The notes: generated from the sequence alone by a model not told the origin. DNA of 64,000 nt from Chloroflexota bacterium (GCA_003228685.1 QIFC01000025.1:1-64000), one strand, 5' to 3'; positions 24,624 through 34,970 are shown, counted from the first letter of the stretch. Numbers and translations are program-made.

Positions 24624-25714
24624 GAAGCCTGCTCGGCCGGCGCTAGGCCTCGCGCTAAGATCGCGCGCTCCGTCAACTCGTTTAGCGACCCGCCGCGCAC
24701 GGCCAACGCGATGATGCCCTGGGTGAGCAGGTGCAGCGGATACTCCGTTCCCACGCCGACGCCGCCGTGGAGCATGTGGCTGTGCTGGTAGACGGGGTCG
24801 GCCGCGCGCGCGGCGTAGTGCTTGGCGAGCCAGATCTCTTCTGTGTCCGCGGGGTCTTCCTGGAAGCGCCAGAGCGCATGGTAGCCCGCCCAGCGCGTCA
24901 TCTCAGTCGACATGAGCAACTCGGCTGCGCGATGGCGAGCCGCTTGGAACTTGGCAATTGGCTGGCCGAACTGGATCCGGCCTGTGATGTACTCCGCCGT
25001 CAGCTCCAGCACTCTCCGCATCATCCCCGCTAGCTCGACCGTCGTGAGCGCCGTCGTCAGCGCGTCGCATTGCTCGTGCAAGGCCACGGCGGCGGGCCCG
25101 GTCGCCAGCACGTTTACATTGTCCAGCGCTACACCGTCGAATCGAACATTCGCGTAGCTCGTGCGGTCCAGCAGTTTCACCGGTTCCTGTTCGCCATCAC
25201 TCAGTGGCAGCGCGGCGAACGCGCGCTCGCCATCGATAGTCAGCGGCGTCAGGACGACATCGCTGATCGTGGCGAACGCGACCAACGGTAGCGAGCCGGC
25301 TAGCTTGCCGCCGGACGCCGATAGTCCCTCGGAGACGGATCGCAGTCTGCGCACGCCGTCGCTCATCGTGTAGGTTTGCTTGCTGCTGACCAGTTCCGCT
25401 AGCTGGCTCGCGCCGGCTGTTTGTAGGGCAAATGCCGCGACGTTGCTGACTGTAACCGGCGCCGGCACGGCTGCATAGCCCAGCTCCTCGATGACGATCG
25501 CCGCTTCCAGGAGCGAGGCGCCGCCGCCGCCTGCTGCTTCGGGCGCGACCAGCCCCATCCAACCCAACTCCGCGAACTTTGCGATGTCCTCCCGCGATAT
25601 CTGTTCCTTGTCGTCTTCCAGCGCGTAGAGCCGCTCCCACGGGAACGCGTCTTGCAGATAGCTTCGGGCCGTCGTCTGGAGTAGCTGCTGCGTCTCGGAG
25701 TTGCTGAACTGCAT
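24620..25714 (-). CDS. Acyl-CoA dehydrogenase, shorter subunit (FadE28-like partner)
   Basis: 364 residues. MQFSNSETQQLLQTTARSYL and GWMGLVAPEAAGGGGASLLE are the N-terminal domain, the central beta-domain is degenerate (LPLVAFATISDVVLTPLTID), and the C-terminal helical domain is conserved (QFGQPIAKFQAARHRAAELL, then MLHGGVGVGTEYPLHLLTQG). A weakened middle domain next to a full-length dehydrogenase gene is the arrangement of heterotetrameric steroid-type dehydrogenases, where each site is built from two different subunits. Its start overlaps nothing, but its stop overlaps the thiolase-like start by four bases. Confidence 0.87.
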   Translation of the reverse strand: MQFSNSETQQLLQTTARSYLQDAFPWERLYALEDDKEQISREDIAKFAELGWMGLVAPEAAGGGGASLLEAAIVIEELGYAAVPAPVTVSNVAAFALQTAGASQLAELVSSKQTYTMSDGVRRLRSVSEGLSASGGKLAGSLPLVAFATISDVVLTPLTIDGERAFAALPLSDGEQEPVKLLDRTSYANVRFDGVALDNVNVLATGPAAVALHEQCDALTTALTTVELAGMMRRVLELTAEYITGRIQFGQPIAKFQAARHRAAELLMSTEMTRWAGYHALWRFQEDPADTEEIWLAKHYAARAADPVYQHSHMLHGGVGVGTEYPLHLLTQGIIALAVRGGSLNELTERAILARGLAPAEQAS

Positions 25715-25716
25715 CG

Positions 25717-26866
25717 CTATCTCGGCAGGCCCAAGCCGTGCGTCGCGATGATGTCGCGTTGCACGTCGTTGCTGCCGCCGCCAAACAGCAGGATCGTGGA
25801 TTCTCGCAGCTGGCGCTCGATCGCGTCATCGGAGCTGTCGAGGTAGGCGCCCGGCGACTCGCGTCGTAGCAGGCCTACCTCGCCGAGCATCTGCAGGACT
25901 TCGCCCGAGAACGTCACGCGGAATTCGTTCGATAGCACCTTCAGCAGCGAGGCCTCGTGGACGGGTATCTCACCGTTCGCCACCATGCTCGCGACCTTCA
26001 TGTCCATTACCTTCAGCGCGTTCAGCTCGGAGTCCATGCGGGCCAGCGTCGCGCGTGTCCAGCTCTCCTTGATATTCAGTGTGCCGTCGCGCGCCTTGTC
26101 GCAGAGCCAGTCGAACACGCGCTCGAGCTGCGCGATCGGGCTGATCGCGATCCGCTCGAAGTCGAGCTGCGTCGTGATGTAGCGCCAGCCCATGTTCTCC
26201 GGATACGGGGACGCGCACGTCGCTGTAGTACGTAATGTTCGATCGGCTGCCGCCCATGATGTTCAGCGGCGCGATCTCAATCCCCTCCGAGTCGAGCGGC
26301 ACGATCAGGATCGAGATGCCCTTGTGCTTCGGCGCGTCGGGGTCTGTGCGCACGGCCATCCAAACGTAGTCGGCGTGGTGGGCGCCGCTGGTGAAGACCT
26401 TCTGGCCGTTGATCACGTACTCATCGCCGTCGCGGACCGCACTCGCCTGCAGCGACGCCAGGTCCGTGCCTGCCTCCGGCTCCGTGTAGCCGATGGCGAA
26501 CTCGATCTCGCCTTTCAGTATCTTAGGCAGGTACTCCTTCTTCTGCTCCTCACTGCCGATGTGCGTCAGTGTTGGGCCGACCGTATTGAGCGTCACGACC
26601 GGCACAGGGAAGCGGCGGTAGGCCATCTCATAGTTGAACGCGTGCAGGTAGAGCAGCGACCTGCCGCCCCCGCCGTACTCCACAGGCCACCCCAGGCCGA
26701 AGTAGCCGTCGTTTCCCAGCTTTTGCCAGAGCCGCTTGGTGTGCTCGCCGCCCCACTGCCCGCCGACGCGCAATTCGTCCATCAGCTCAGACGTCGCGAT
26801 CGAGTCGAGGTAACGCCTGAACTCTTCGCGGAACTCTTGGACGTCTGCCGGGTATTGGAAGTCCAT
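25717..26866 (-). pseudogene. Acyl-CoA dehydrogenase, FadE29-like, interrupted by a one-base frameshift
   Basis: The start (MDFQYPADVQEFREEFRRYL, ATG at 26866) and the middle domain (YTEPEAGTDLASLQASAV, then VINGQKVFTSGAHHADYVWM) are in one frame up to about 26210. The rest (MGWRYITTQLDFERIAISPI to IIATHGLGLPR) is in another. Joining them needs removal of one base in the segment 26200-26210, which restores SDVRVP followed by PENMGWRYITTQ, a normal family sequence of about 382 residues. The gene sits two bases from the next dehydrogenase gene and inside a tight operon, and both halves are well conserved. A sequencing or assembly error is at least as likely as a true recent mutation. Confidence 0.85.
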
Positions 26867-26874
26867 GGTGTAGC

Positions 26875-29241
26875 CTAGGAAGCTGCCAGCCCCAATGGCT
26901 CCATGCCGATCACCTGGTCTGCTTCGAGCTGGGCGATCTCGTCCGCGGAGAGGTCCAGCACTCCGCTCAGGACCTCCGCGTTGTGCTCGCCGAGCAGGGG
27001 TGGTTCGCTCTTGTGGGTGGCGTCGATCGACGAGAAGCGGAAGGGCCATGTCTTGAACAATTGCGTGCCCGTAATCTGGCGCGTCAGCTTCTGAAAGAAG
27101 CCGATGTGGTTCAGGCCGGCGTCGTCCACCAGGTCAAAGGCCTTGATCATGCGGCAGGCCGCGACACCGGCCGCCTGCAAGGTCTGCTCCAGATCGACCC
27201 CGTCGCGGTCCTTGATTGCCTCAGCGATCGCCGCGTCCAGCGCTGCTTCGTTCTGCTTGCGCGCTGCGGCGGTCGCGAAGCGGTCGTCGCGGGCCAGATC
27301 CGCTTCGCCGATCGTGTCAGCCAGCGCTGTGAACTCCGCGTCGGTGCGCACGGCGATCGTGAGCCAGGCATCCTCGCCCGCGACGCGATACGCGTCGTGG
27401 GGCGCCATCCATTCATGCTTGTTGCCGCGACGTGTCGGCAGCGGCGCGCCGAGCTGCACGGCGATCTGCTCCGGCGCGAAGAGGCTGTCCAGCGTCTCGC
27501 ATTGGGGTATCTCAATCTCCGTGCCCTTGCCGGTCTCCTCGCGCTGCTGCAGCGCCAAGATCAGTGCTGAGATCAGATGCAGCCCCACCATAGGGTCGCA
27601 GAATCCGCCTGCATACGAAGGCGTGCCGCCCGCGTAGCCCGTCATCGACCCATAGACGAGTTGCTCGAATGCCACCGCGTAGCCGACGTATTCCTCCCAG
27701 GGGCCGCCCTGGCCGTAGCCGGGCATGGTGATCGCGACGACCTCCGGGTTGATCGCGAGCAGCTTGTCGTTGGTCAGCCCCAGATTCGGCATCACGCGGT
27801 TGGAGAAGTTGCTGATCACAACATCGCACTTCGCGACGAGCTCCTCGACGAGCTGTTTGCCACGCTCGGATGTTAGGTCCAGCGTGATGTCGCGCTTGTT
27901 GCAGTTCGAGTCGTTCCAGAGAGGCGCCCACTCGTACCAGAAGTCTTTGCCTGGTGGCGCAAATGTGTAGCGGTAGGGGTCTGGACGCTGGATCGATTCC
28001 ACCTTGATGACGTCCGCGCCCATCGCGCCGAGCATCATCGTGGCGTACGGTCCCGACCAGAGCGATGTCAGGTCCAGGACTCGCAGGCCTGAGAACGGTT
28101 GCTCCTTCGCAGCAGCCTGGCCGTCATTGGCGTCTGAGGGAGATGCCTTAGTCTCGGCGGGCGGTCCTGCCAGCCGGTTCGCCGGCTCAAGGCCGGCGAT
28201 CGAATACGCCGGGCGAGGCACCTTCACAGAGGCTTCGTCAATCTGTGCTACGTTCCAGAATTCACGGGCTTCCAACTGCGGGCAGGCCAGCCGGTCCTCT
28301 ATTGTCTGCACAGGGGCGGCCGGCAGCCGAAACGCCTGCGCCTCCTGGAAGATCTGCTCGCGCGTGCGAGCGTTCAGCCATGGCTTCACGCGCTCGTAGA
28401 GTTCCGCCCCGTGCTGCATCCGATACATGATGTCGCGGCCTTCCGGGAGTTCGAGCACGTCCCCGATGCCCATGAGCTGACACAGGAGGTCCCAGTGGCC
28501 GGGCGTGAGCGGCGGGCAGCCGATGAAGCCGTCTTGGCATTCCATCACGCCCATGGGCCAAGTGTCGCCCCGCCTTCCGTGCTCGATGCCGACCATCGAC
28601 TTCACGAGCCAGGGTGCGACGACCATCGATGCAGCCACCGCCTGCGAAGACACGTCTATAAACTGTGGCTCGCCGCCTTGCCGCACATGTCGCAGGCCGA
28701 TCAGCGCGCTGACGACCGCGTAGAGTCCTGTAATTCGGGGGACGATCCCGCCGCCCGGCCGCAGCGGCTCTCGCGCTGGGTCACCGAGCAGGTGCATCCA
28801 GCCGCCCATCGCGTTCAAGCCGAGATCTGTCGCTTGATAGTGGGCGTATGGCCCGTCCGTCGCGAACGGCGAGATCAGCACGCACGTTGTCTTGCCTGTG
28901 AACGCCGCTTCGACGTCCTTCGCATCGAGGCCGAGAACGGCCTGCGCTTGTTCGCTCTCCACGAGCACCACGTCTGCTTGTTCACAGAGTGTTCGCGCTT
29001 CTTCGGCCGAGAGGTCGCTACCGACGCGTTTCGTGGCCTTGCCCAAGGAGAGCCAGGCCCACGTCGCGCTCCGGCGTTCGCCGTCCGTTTCGTAGTAGGG
29101 TGGTTCCTCGCGCAGCGGGCTGCCGGCCGGGGGCTCCAGCATGGTGACATGCGCGCCCCAATCGGCAAGGTGCTTGCCGCCCATGGCCGCCGCGCCGTTG
29201 CCGGAGATCTCGATCACCTTGAGGCCGCGTAAGATCGTCAT
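26875..29241 (-). CDS. Double-domain CaiB/BaiF CoA-transferase
   Basis: 788 residues from the ATG at 29241, which overlaps the stop of the MaoC gene (ATGA). Residues 1-390 (TILRGLKVIEISGNGAAAMG) and 405-788 (SGLRVLDLTSLWSGPYATMM, LGAMGADVIKVES) are two complete CaiB/BaiF folds in tandem. The second keeps the catalytic Asp (GGFCDPMVGLHLISALILAL). In the first the matching segment reads GGIVPRITGLYAVVSALIGL, with Arg at that position, so only one half should be catalytic. Fused forms mimic the interlocked dimer of the single-domain enzymes. It probably activates the acid that the two downstream dehydrogenases oxidise. Confidence 0.88.
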   Translation of the reverse strand: MTILRGLKVIEISGNGAAAMGGKHLADWGAHVTMLEPPAGSPLREEPPYYETDGERRSATWAWLSLGKATKRVGSDLSAEEARTLCEQADVVLVESEQAQAVLGLDAKDVEAAFTGKTTCVLISPFATDGPYAHYQATDLGLNAMGGWMHLLGDPAREPLRPGGGIVPRITGLYAVVSALIGLRHVRQGGEPQFIDVSSQAVAASMVVAPWLVKSMVGIEHGRRGDTWPMGVMECQDGFIGCPPLTPGHWDLLCQLMGIGDVLELPEGRDIMYRMQHGAELYERVKPWLNARTREQIFQEAQAFRLPAAPVQTIEDRLACPQLEAREFWNVAQIDEASVKVPRPAYSIAGLEPANRLAGPPAETKASPSDANDGQAAAKEQPFSGLRVLDLTSLWSGPYATMMLGAMGADVIKVESIQRPDPYRYTFAPPGKDFWYEWAPLWNDSNCNKRDITLDLTSERGKQLVEELVAKCDVVISNFSNRVMPNLGLTNDKLLAINPEVVAITMPGYGQGGPWEEYVGYAVAFEQLVYGSMTGYAGGTPSYAGGFCDPMVGLHLISALILALQQREETGKGTEIEIPQCETLDSLFAPEQIAVQLGAPLPTRRGNKHEWMAPHDAYRVAGEDAWLTIAVRTDAEFTALADTIGEADLARDDRFATAAARKQNEAALDAAIAEAIKDRDGVDLEQTLQAAGVAACRMIKAFDLVDDAGLNHIGFFQKLTRQITGTQLFKTWPFRFSSIDATHKSEPPLLGEHNAEVLSGVLDLSADEIAQLEADQVIGMEPLGLAAS

Positions 29242-29654
29242 GCTGCGGCCTCCGGTGGCAACTGAACCGATACGTTTACTTCGGTCGTGAGTCCATCCTC
29301 GGTTGCGAGCGTGACGTCCGCATCGACGAGGTGCCGGTCGTCTTGGTCGCGTATGCGCGAAACCACGCCGGTGGCCGTGAGCGTTTGTCCAACATAGTTC
29401 GAGCCGTACATGGCGAGGACGAGCCGGCGCGGGAACGCGTCGTTGCCGAACCATTCGCAGATGGCGCGCCCCACGAAGCCCTGGAGGAACATCGTGTTGA
29501 AGAACAGGCCTTTGGCCCCGCTCTCTTTCGCCGCCTGCTCATCGTGATGGACGGGATAGTAGTCCCGCGTGCCGGCGACTGCCTGGATCGCGCGGCGCAG
29601 CGTGAGGTCTAGCGAAATCGTAGGCAGTATGTCGCCTTCGCTCCAGCTACTCAT
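29238..29654 (-). CDS. MaoC-like dehydratase, ChsH1 type
   Basis: 138 residues, hot-dog fold. TRDYYPVHHDEQAAKESGAK is the hydratase-2 motif region (Asp and His), followed by FFNTMFLQGFVGRAICEWFG and GQTLTATGVVSRI. The long helix with NTMFLQGFVGR and the short length match ChsH1, the catalytic subunit of the steroid enoyl-CoA hydratase. It overlaps the upstream MaoC/FAS1-like gene by four bases and the downstream CoA-transferase gene by four bases. I infer a heteromeric hydratase with the next protein. Confidence 0.86.
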   Translation of the reverse strand: MSSWSEGDILPTISLDLTLRRAIQAVAGTRDYYPVHHDEQAAKESGAKGLFFNTMFLQGFVGRAICEWFGNDAFPRRLVLAMYGSNYVGQTLTATGVVSRIRDQDDRHLVDADVTLATEDGLTTEVNVSVQLPPEAAA

Positions 29655-30154
29655 GCCTCGCCTCCGGCCGGTTTGTACCTGAACAGCGTGAAGCTGTGCG
29701 TGCCGACGACCTCGTCGCGTTGGTTGGAAAATGTGTCCGTCGTCGTGATGAAGTGGCCGGTGCCGAGCCGGGTCGTCTTCTCATCGCTGATGGCGCTGAT
29801 TTTACTGGTAACGGTGAGTGTGTCGCCGTAGCGCAGCGGCTGCTCGTACTCCTGTGCGGCGTTCACCGCCAGCGTGAGCGTACAGCCCCCCAACTCAAGG
29901 CCGGACAGCGCGCTCACTACCTCGCGCTCCGGCCAGACGGGCGCCATCTTCCAAGTGAAGAGCATGGTGGGCGGCGCGAACGTTTCCTTTAGCCAGCTCT
30001 GGCGAGCAGTTTCGTCTTCGAAATAGATCGGGTTGGCGTCCTCGACCATCTCGCACCAATGTCGCGCCATGGCGATGTTGACCGCCTCCGGCAACGGCTG
30101 GGGCGCGGTCTCTTTGCCAATCAGGGCGCGATGAGTCTCTGTCAGGACAGGCAT
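29651..30154 (-). CDS. MaoC/FAS1-like dehydratase domain protein, ChsH2 N-terminal type
   Basis: 167 residues. NIAMARHWCEMVEDANPIYF, FAPPTMLFTWKMAPVWPE and LRYGDTLTVTSKISAISDEK followed by GHFITTTDTFSNQRDEVV are features of the N-terminal FAS1-like dehydratase fold that pairs with a ChsH1-type subunit. In mycobacteria this domain is fused to a DUF35 domain; in this operon the DUF35 protein is separate (23059). There is a 49-base gap to the SDR gene upstream without an evident promoter, so it probably belongs to the operon starting at 32122. Confidence 0.84.
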   Translation of the reverse strand: MPVLTETHRALIGKETAPQPLPEAVNIAMARHWCEMVEDANPIYFEDETARQSWLKETFAPPTMLFTWKMAPVWPEREVVSALSGLELGGCTLTLAVNAAQEYEQPLRYGDTLTVTSKISAISDEKTTRLGTGHFITTTDTFSNQRDEVVGTHSFTLFRYKPAGGEA

Positions 30155-30203
30155 GGTCTCCTCATCTTCGGGCGAATGCGTCTGATTCTACAAGCCAGCA
30201 GGA

Positions 30204-30953
30204 CTACTGCACAGTCATGGCGCCATCGACTACCAGCATATGTCCGGTGACGTAGGAGGAGTCGTCTGAGCAGAGCCAGATGACCGCGTTCGCGATGTCC
30301 TCCGGCGTACCGAAGCGTGGCATGACCGGCAGCGCTTGAGGGGGGAAGGTTTCCGGCTCCTCGATGTTCTGCACCAGCGGTGTGTTGACGCCACCCGGGC
30401 AGACCGCGTTGACGCGGATACCGAGCTTCGCGTAGTCTAGCGCCGCCGATTTCGTGAGGCCGACGACGCCGTGCTTGCTGGCCGTGTACGCCCCCAGCGC
30501 CTGCATGCCGATGAGCCCTGCCGCGGACGAGGTGTTTACGATTGCGCCGCCGTCTTCCAGCATGTGCGGCACTTCGTACTTCATGCAGAGCCAGACGCCC
30601 TTCAGGTTGATCGCGATGAGGCGATCCCAGTCTGCCTCGGCGACTTCGTGAGCGGGCCTGGCGGTGCCGAGCACGCCGGCGTTGTTGTGCGCGTAGTCCA
30701 GCCGGCCGAACGTGGCGACCGCTTGTTTGACCAGCGCTTCCACGTCGGCCGCCTTCGATACGTCCGTTCTGACGAACGTCGCCTGACCGCCAGCCTCCTC
30801 AATCATCTTTACCGTCTCGTGACCACCGTCCTCTGTGACATCGGCGACGACGACGCTTGCGCCCTCCTGGGCGAACGCCTGCGCCGACCCCCGTCCGATG
30901 CCGGAGGCGGCGCCGGTAACCAGTGCGACTTTGCCTTCGAAGCGCTTGGCCAT
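30204..30953 (-). CDS. Short-chain dehydrogenase/reductase (hydroxyacyl-CoA or steroid type)
   Basis: 249 residues from the ATG at 30953 (MAKRFEGKVALVTGAASGIG). The frame runs 17 codons further upstream into the thiolase gene, which I reject as a start. TGAASGIGRGSAQAF binds NAD, NNAGVL follows, NTSSAAGLIG has the Ser and YTASKHGVVGLTKS the Tyr/Lys pair. NPLV-type C-terminal GGVNTPLVQNIEEPE and YVTGHMLVVDGAMTVQ are normal. It would oxidise the hydroxyl made by the MaoC hydratase. It is two bases from the thiolase stop. Confidence 0.9.
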   Translation of the reverse strand: MAKRFEGKVALVTGAASGIGRGSAQAFAQEGASVVVADVTEDGGHETVKMIEEAGGQATFVRTDVSKAADVEALVKQAVATFGRLDYAHNNAGVLGTARPAHEVAEADWDRLIAINLKGVWLCMKYEVPHMLEDGGAIVNTSSAAGLIGMQALGAYTASKHGVVGLTKSAALDYAKLGIRVNAVCPGGVNTPLVQNIEEPETFPPQALPVMPRFGTPEDIANAVIWLCSDDSSYVTGHMLVVDGAMTVQ

Positions 30954-30955
30954 GA

Positions 30956-32196
<1,241 letters not shown>

Positions 32197-32219
32197 GAGC
32201 AGGCCCGCGCGCCGCTCGA

Positions 32220-32248
32220 TTGAAGGCCCCGAACCGTCGTGATAGACT
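32220..32248 (+). promoter_or_regulatory. Promoter of tRNA-Arg
   Basis: TTGAAG (32220-32225), 17 bases, TAGACT (32243-32248). The predicted start near 32255 is about 20 bases before the tRNA. The -10 TAGACT is shared with the divergent operon promoter. Confidence 0.6.
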
Positions 32249-32276
32249 GGCTCAAGACGCACGTGCGGTCCCGCCC

Positions 32277-32352
32277 GCGCTCGTAGCTCAGTGGATAGAG
32301 CATCGGTCTTCGGAACCGAGGGTCGGGGGTTCGAATCCCTCCGAGCGCGCCA
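32277..32352 (+). tRNA. tRNA-Arg (anticodon TCG)
   Basis: 76 bases including an encoded CCA. The acceptor stem GCGCTCG pairs with CGAGCGC, the D-arm contains AGCTCAGTGGATAGAGC, the anticodon stem TCGGT/ACCGA encloses loop CTTCGGA (anticodon TCG, reads CGA), and the T-loop is the standard TTCGAAT. Discriminator base G. Confidence 0.93.
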
Positions 32353-32375
32353 GACTTTCAATCCACGGCGGAGCT

Positions 32376-32543
32376 ATGACTTGGCTGCGAGCCATTGTGC
32401 TCGGCGTTCTAGCTGAGTCCGAACCTGTTCTTCTGCATCTTTTCGATTTCAACCTAGAACTGTACTCACAGGTCGAATTAGACACGTTGGCGCGAATCAA
32501 GGGCTCAGAGAACGAAGCCCCGCAGGGATCGGCCAGGCTCTAG
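32376..32543 (+). CDS. Possible 55-residue protein after tRNA-Arg
   Basis: The frame begins MTWLRAIVLGVLAESEPVLL and ends GSENEAPQGSARL. A GGAG lies five bases upstream of the ATG at 32376. The N-terminal 20 residues are hydrophobic and could be a short membrane segment. No family is recognised, the frame also continues upstream through the tRNA, and codon support is weak, so it may be noise. The stretch from 32544 to 32602 is empty. Confidence 0.25.
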   Translation: MTWLRAIVLGVLAESEPVLLHLFDFNLELYSQVELDTLARIKGSENEAPQGSARL

Positions 32544-32602
32544 GAATTTGCGCCTGAATTCACATAACCTAGGGTTATTTCGGACATTCTCAGTCTAGTG
32601 TC

Positions 32603-32630
32603 TTGACAACCTCTGCCGCAGGAGTATACT
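32603..32630 (+). promoter_or_regulatory. Near-consensus promoter of the dockerin-like surface protein
   Basis: TTGACA (32603-32608), 16-base spacer, TATACT (32625-32630). This is the best promoter in the window and predicts strong expression, starting near 32637. Confidence 0.8.
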
Positions 32631-32636
32631 AGCGGT

Positions 32637-32779
32637 GTCTGGTGGACTGAATGCGGTTCACTAACGGATCATTTCCCCGCCAGGGAGCGACGAGTCATGG
32701 GTGAAGGGAGGGGGCGTAGGCTGTAAGTAACGCATCCCCGCGTCACATACACATATTTGGACTCTTTGGGAGGTAGCAT
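32637..32779 (+). other. Long 5' leader of unknown structure
   Basis: About 140 bases separate the predicted start of transcription from the ATG at 32780. The leader is purine-rich in the middle (ATGGGTGAAGGGAGGGGGCG) and ends with GGGAGGTAGCAT as ribosome site. Such length allows a cis-regulatory structure, but I could not match it to a riboswitch class I know. Confidence 0.3.
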
Positions 32780-34954
32780 ATGCTAACCGTAAGATCTAAA
32801 TGGCGCCTACTCGCGCTGATGCTGCCGGTGGCACTCGTCATCGCCGCCGTAGCAATCTTCATGGGTGGCTCTACGAACAACCAGGACTCGGCGTTCGCCG
32901 GCCCGCCCGTTGATAACAGCGGCGTCACCTGCGCAGACGTCTGGCTGGCCGCGCTGGACGAAGCACCCACAGACGATTTGCCGACAGCGATCGGCAACCC
33001 GCCGCCCCTTAGCTTTGCAAACTTCCTTGCGGCGACTTCCTTGACCACGACGTTCCACAACACGACCGAAAACCAATACTTCACGGGGCCTGTCAACGCA
33101 ACGAACGGCGTGGGGGTGGTCGTCAGCACGGCCATTCCGGGCGTCATCGCTGGCCTTAGTGATGGTGTGGTTCCGCTCTGCGCCAGTATAGATAAAGTCG
33201 TGGCGACCGTTACGTCTGTGACCTCGGAGCCGAGCGGCGAAGGAGCCGATATTACGGCTACCGTTGTAGTCTCGGCCACAGAAAATAACGGGCCGCTTCC
33301 CGGCATGGTCGTCTTCTGGGATTCCGACAACGACCCCGACCTCGACCGCAATGGCTATTACGTCGTGACCGAGGTCGACGAATTAACGGTGGAACTGCGT
33401 GCAACACTCAACCTTTGCAACGGCACGCCGGTCGACGGCAGCACGCTTGGTTCGCTGCACGCATGTACGCCTGAGAACAAGGGCTTCGACCCTCCACCGT
33501 TCGCTCACAACAACACGAATACCGCGGTCGGCGGCATTCTGGACCCGACCACGCCTAACCGCACCGCCGGCGTCGTCGCATGTGCGGGAGGCGGTTCGCC
33601 TCCAGCGGAGGCCTGTGTGAGCGAATTCAGGCCCGCCGATGACTGCACAGGCACTGCTGGCGAGGGTTGCACAGTCAGCATCACTTGCGCTCCGGCCACA
33701 GGCCAGCCGGCCAATCCGCTTGACCCGCTAGCCCAGTGGACACGAACAGAGATCCGCACCACCTCCTACGGCGGTGACGAATCGGACAAGACTCCCAGCT
33801 ATGGCGTCACGGTGTTCTACGGCCCTGTCGACCCGAATACGTGCGCGAACAACGAAAACACGCAGCGGTCCATCACGTACAACGTTGTGTGGCCGCTGGA
33901 TGGCGTGTCGCTGAATCCCCCGGTAGGAGCGAACGCGGACCCGGTTGCCGACGGTTGGGACTCTGACTGGGACAAGGATGGCTGCTTGGACTGGGAAGAG
34001 CTGGCGCAGCCGCAGCCTGTGTCGGTCGACGCCGATGGCGGTGGCCGTGACGCCTATAACCCGTACGACTGTGCTCGCACCATCGACGGTGTCTGGAGCA
34101 TTACCGCCAGGGCCAGAGCGATCGAGTTGGACGGGGGGAAGGACCTCATTCCTGGCTCGTGGTTCAGGTGCCGCGCATCGATCGAACTGCCTGACGTGCG
34201 CATCTATTGCTACCGCGACGACGAGGGCGTGGAAATCAATATTGAGGTCGACGCTGCCGAATTTGGTGATGGCATCGACGGTAGCATCTGGCCTACCGGT
34301 TCAGGTGGCTTGCCGCCCGCCGCGGACGGGCCATATGGCGACGTCAACGAGGCGCACGATGTACTGACCGCTGCGTACAATTCCGGCACGGACACGCTCT
34401 CACTGAGCGGCTGTCTGGAAGATAAGGACGGAGCGAACCCTGAAGGTAACGTCTACTGGAGTACGGAGTCAGGGACGGGAATCAGCGTCCTCCAGGGGTA
34501 CGGCGAGGTCGATATCTGGCTGGACCAGACGTTGTCCGACTGCACTGGCGACAACCCGCAAGGTGCTCCTGACTACGCCGATGCCGGTCTTTTCGTCGGC
34601 ATCCAGGGCGATTTCTCGGTCGGGTACGATCAGGACCTTGACGGTAACCCGAATAGCCGCGAGCTGCAGGACGATCCTGGCTGTGGCCTTCGCGACCCGT
34701 TCAACCGGTACGACTACTACGACGTGTCGGTACCGAAGGATGGCGTGATCGACTTGGCGAACGACATCCTCGGTGTGATCACCCACTTCTCGCCCGGCGG
34801 CTACGTGGGCTTCGTGAATTGGGACCGCCCGCCGGCCATGCTCGGTTCCGACAATAGCCACAACCGTGGAGCGCCGGACGGCGTGATCGACCTGGCGAAC
34901 GATATTCTCGGTGTGATTTTGCAGTTCAACCCAGGTGGCTGCGGATTAGGCTAG
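32780..34954 (+). CDS. Large secreted protein with dockerin-like duplicated C-terminus
   Basis: 724 residues; the ATG follows GGGAGGTAG. Residues 9-30 are a signal or membrane segment (LLALMLPVALVIAAVAIFMG). The body is acidic, rich in Asn, Thr, Gly and paired Cys, and contains calcium-type loops (DSDWDKDGCLDWEE; DQDLDGNPN). The end shares its layout with the protein at 13391: a YYDV segment, then DGVIDLANDILGVI twice (near residues 654 and 700), spaced 46 residues. I recognise no enzyme fold; residues 130-230 could be an Ig-like domain. It has a very strong promoter and terminator and precedes a cohesin-like protein, so a surface structural role is inferred. Confidence 0.8.
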   Translation: MLTVRSKWRLLALMLPVALVIAAVAIFMGGSTNNQDSAFAGPPVDNSGVTCADVWLAALDEAPTDDLPTAIGNPPPLSFANFLAATSLTTTFHNTTENQYFTGPVNATNGVGVVVSTAIPGVIAGLSDGVVPLCASIDKVVATVTSVTSEPSGEGADITATVVVSATENNGPLPGMVVFWDSDNDPDLDRNGYYVVTEVDELTVELRATLNLCNGTPVDGSTLGSLHACTPENKGFDPPPFAHNNTNTAVGGILDPTTPNRTAGVVACAGGGSPPAEACVSEFRPADDCTGTAGEGCTVSITCAPATGQPANPLDPLAQWTRTEIRTTSYGGDESDKTPSYGVTVFYGPVDPNTCANNENTQRSITYNVVWPLDGVSLNPPVGANADPVADGWDSDWDKDGCLDWEELAQPQPVSVDADGGGRDAYNPYDCARTIDGVWSITARARAIELDGGKDLIPGSWFRCRASIELPDVRIYCYRDDEGVEINIEVDAAEFGDGIDGSIWPTGSGGLPPAADGPYGDVNEAHDVLTAAYNSGTDTLSLSGCLEDKDGANPEGNVYWSTESGTGISVLQGYGEVDIWLDQTLSDCTGDNPQGAPDYADAGLFVGIQGDFSVGYDQDLDGNPNSRELQDDPGCGLRDPFNRYDYYDVSVPKDGVIDLANDILGVITHFSPGGYVGFVNWDRPPAMLGSDNSHNRGAPDGVIDLANDILGVILQFNPGGCGLG

Positions 34955-34970
34955 AACCAGGGAACGATGC

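Noticed and set aside
32637..32779. Leader of the 32780 gene as a c-di-GMP or c-di-AMP riboswitch
   Set aside because: Some short purine motifs look suggestive, but the conserved core elements of these classes could not be aligned.
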